Assembly: GCA_910580135.1 (NCBI GenBank)
Contig: CAJTXC010000030.1
Span: 1 to 7,529 of the forward strand
Reading direction: 5' to 3'
DNA: 7,529 nucleotides
Source: an uncultured Bacilli bacterium
Lineage (GTDB): Bacteria; Bacillota_I; Bacilli_A; RF39; UBA660
Part shown: in pieces, positions 7,250 to 7,529 of the stretch
Layout: the number at the start of each line of letters is the position of its first letter
Position numbering within the stretch: position 1 is the first letter of the stretch
Notes under the pieces: model-generated
The model's input: the letters and a program-made list of their open reading frames with translations, nothing else
Told to the model about the DNA's origin: nothing
Databases searched by the model: none
Program-made: the position numbers and the translations under genes

Positions 7250-7280
7250 AAAAAAATCTCCTCATAAAGAGAAGCTTTTT
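7250..7280 (-). terminator. Intrinsic terminator of the candidate small RNA
   Basis: On the minus strand, CTTCTC (7274-7269) pairs with GAGGAG (7263-7258) through one G-T wobble around the loop TTTAT. One mismatch (G7275/A7257) separates this stem from five further A-T pairs, and the structure ends in seven T (7256-7250). Read on the plus strand, the wobble becomes a C-A mismatch, so the minus direction is favoured. No ORF ends nearby; what it terminates is the structured stretch upstream. Confidence 0.75.
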
Positions 7281-7392
7281 ATCATAGTATTGATCTGGAC
7301 CATATATGACGACGGACTGCGTCAATGCTGGATATTAACGTCCACCAGCGTGGATTATTACCGATCAGCAAGCAATAACAGCATAACCTGTC
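7250..7392 (-). ncRNA. Candidate small structured RNA, family unknown
   Basis: A stretch of about 100 bases (7291-7390) has about 46% G+C in an otherwise very AT-rich intergenic region, no usable ORF, a promoter-like element just upstream and an intrinsic terminator just downstream, predicting a transcript of about 140 nt. Helices visible on the minus strand are: a perfect 5-bp hairpin TCCAC-GCTG-GTGGA (7354-7341); ATGCTG (7384-7379) pairing with CAGCAT (7330-7325) and enclosing it; GACG-CAGTC-CGTC (7323-7311), with a further T-G pair; and TGATC (7367-7363) pairing with GATCA (7295-7291) as an alternative long-range pairing. I see no hallmark of SRP RNA, RNase P RNA, tmRNA, T-box or a common riboswitch. 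A seven-codon ATG frame (MLLLADR, from 7384) overlaps the 5' end but lacks a well-spaced ribosome site. Confidence 0.5.
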
Positions 7393-7398
7393 AATTAA

Positions 7399-7428
7399 AT
7401 TATATAATCAATCACTAAAGAAAATCAA
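7399..7428 (-). promoter_or_regulatory. Promoter-like element for the candidate small RNA
   Basis: A perfect -10 TATAAT (7399-7404) follows TTGATT (7423-7428, four of six consensus positions) with an 18-base spacer. Transcription would start near 7392, just before the GC-richer structured stretch. The region is AT-rich, so chance matches are possible, but the placement between the repeat array and the structured region agrees with the terminator downstream. Confidence 0.55.
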
Positions 7429-7464
7429 TATTTTTTTATATTAAATAAAACAAGTATTGTACAT

Positions 7465-7529
7465 AACGCTAGTGAACGCTAGTGAACGCTAGTGAACGCT
7501 AGTGAACGCTAGTGAACGCTAGTGAACGC
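7465..7529. repeat. 10-bp tandem repeat array, about 6.5 copies, continuing past the window
   Basis: The unit AACGCTAGTG repeats without a single mismatch from 7465 to the last base. The unit is 50% G+C, much richer than its flanks. It holds the palindromic tetramer CTAG, so TAG stops occur in every frame on both strands and the array cannot be coding. A period of 10 bp places each copy on nearly the same face of the helix. The full copy number is unknown because the window ends inside the array. Confidence 0.95.

Noticed and set aside
7291..7320. TGATCTGGA on the plus strand resembles part of the TPP riboswitch core (CTGATCTGGATAATGCCAGCG).
   Set aside because: The match stops after nine bases, the following GCCAGCG-like element is missing, and no CTGAGA helix lies upstream.
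7363..7384. Leader peptide MLLLADR in the candidate small RNA.
   Set aside because: Only AGG lies upstream, too close to the ATG; seven codons are too few to support a gene without other evidence.
7465..7529. Tandem array considered as a CRISPR array.
   Set aside because: Units are 10 bp and directly abut with no spacers.

Overview
The window is AT-rich (roughly 30% G+C by eye). Every gene lies on the minus strand and the standard genetic code reads through all of them: Trp is TGG, and the six visible stops are four TAG and two TAA, with no TGA. Low G+C, purine-rich Shine-Dalgarno sites and a Gram-positive style type IV secretion gene set (PrgI-type, VirB6-type and VirB4-type proteins, a lipoprotein, no outer-membrane parts) suggest an uncultured low-GC Firmicute, probably of the Bacilli / Mollicutes-relative group. 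The assignment is inferred from style only.

Layout in the direction of transcription (high to low coordinates). The right edge holds a 10-bp tandem repeat (about 6.5 copies, cut by the window end) that is non-coding on both strands. Next comes a comparatively GC-rich stretch of about 100 nt with its own promoter-like element upstream and an intrinsic terminator downstream: a candidate small structured RNA that I cannot assign to a family. A separate promoter then drives a probable lipoprotein of 368 aa. After it, a near-consensus promoter drives a 121-aa VirB2/TrbC-like pilin candidate, followed directly by a strong hairpin-plus-T-tract terminator. Beyond that terminator lies a tightly packed block: a 348-aa exported protein whose C-terminus is itself a pilin-like membrane hairpin, an 895-aa VirB6-like protein with a very long soluble tail, a 104-aa PrgI/VirB3-like protein, a 179-aa protein resembling the detached N-terminal module of VirB4, and the first 270 residues of a VirB4 ATPase, cut by the left window edge just after its Walker A motif.

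Together these form the membrane core of a type IV secretion (conjugation-like) apparatus: VirB4 as ATPase motor, PrgI/VirB3 and VirB6 as inner channel parts, the small hairpin protein as pilin or channel subunit, and the lipoprotein and signal-peptide protein as extracytoplasmic parts. No relaxase, coupling protein, peptidoglycan hydrolase, integrase or VirB8 homologue is present here, so whether it belongs to an integrative conjugative element, a plasmid or a protein-secretion system cannot be decided. The points most worth following are the unassigned small RNA next to the 10-bp repeat array, the second pilin hairpin fused to a secreted domain, the pilin gene insulated by its own promoter and terminator, and the VirB4 gene split in two.
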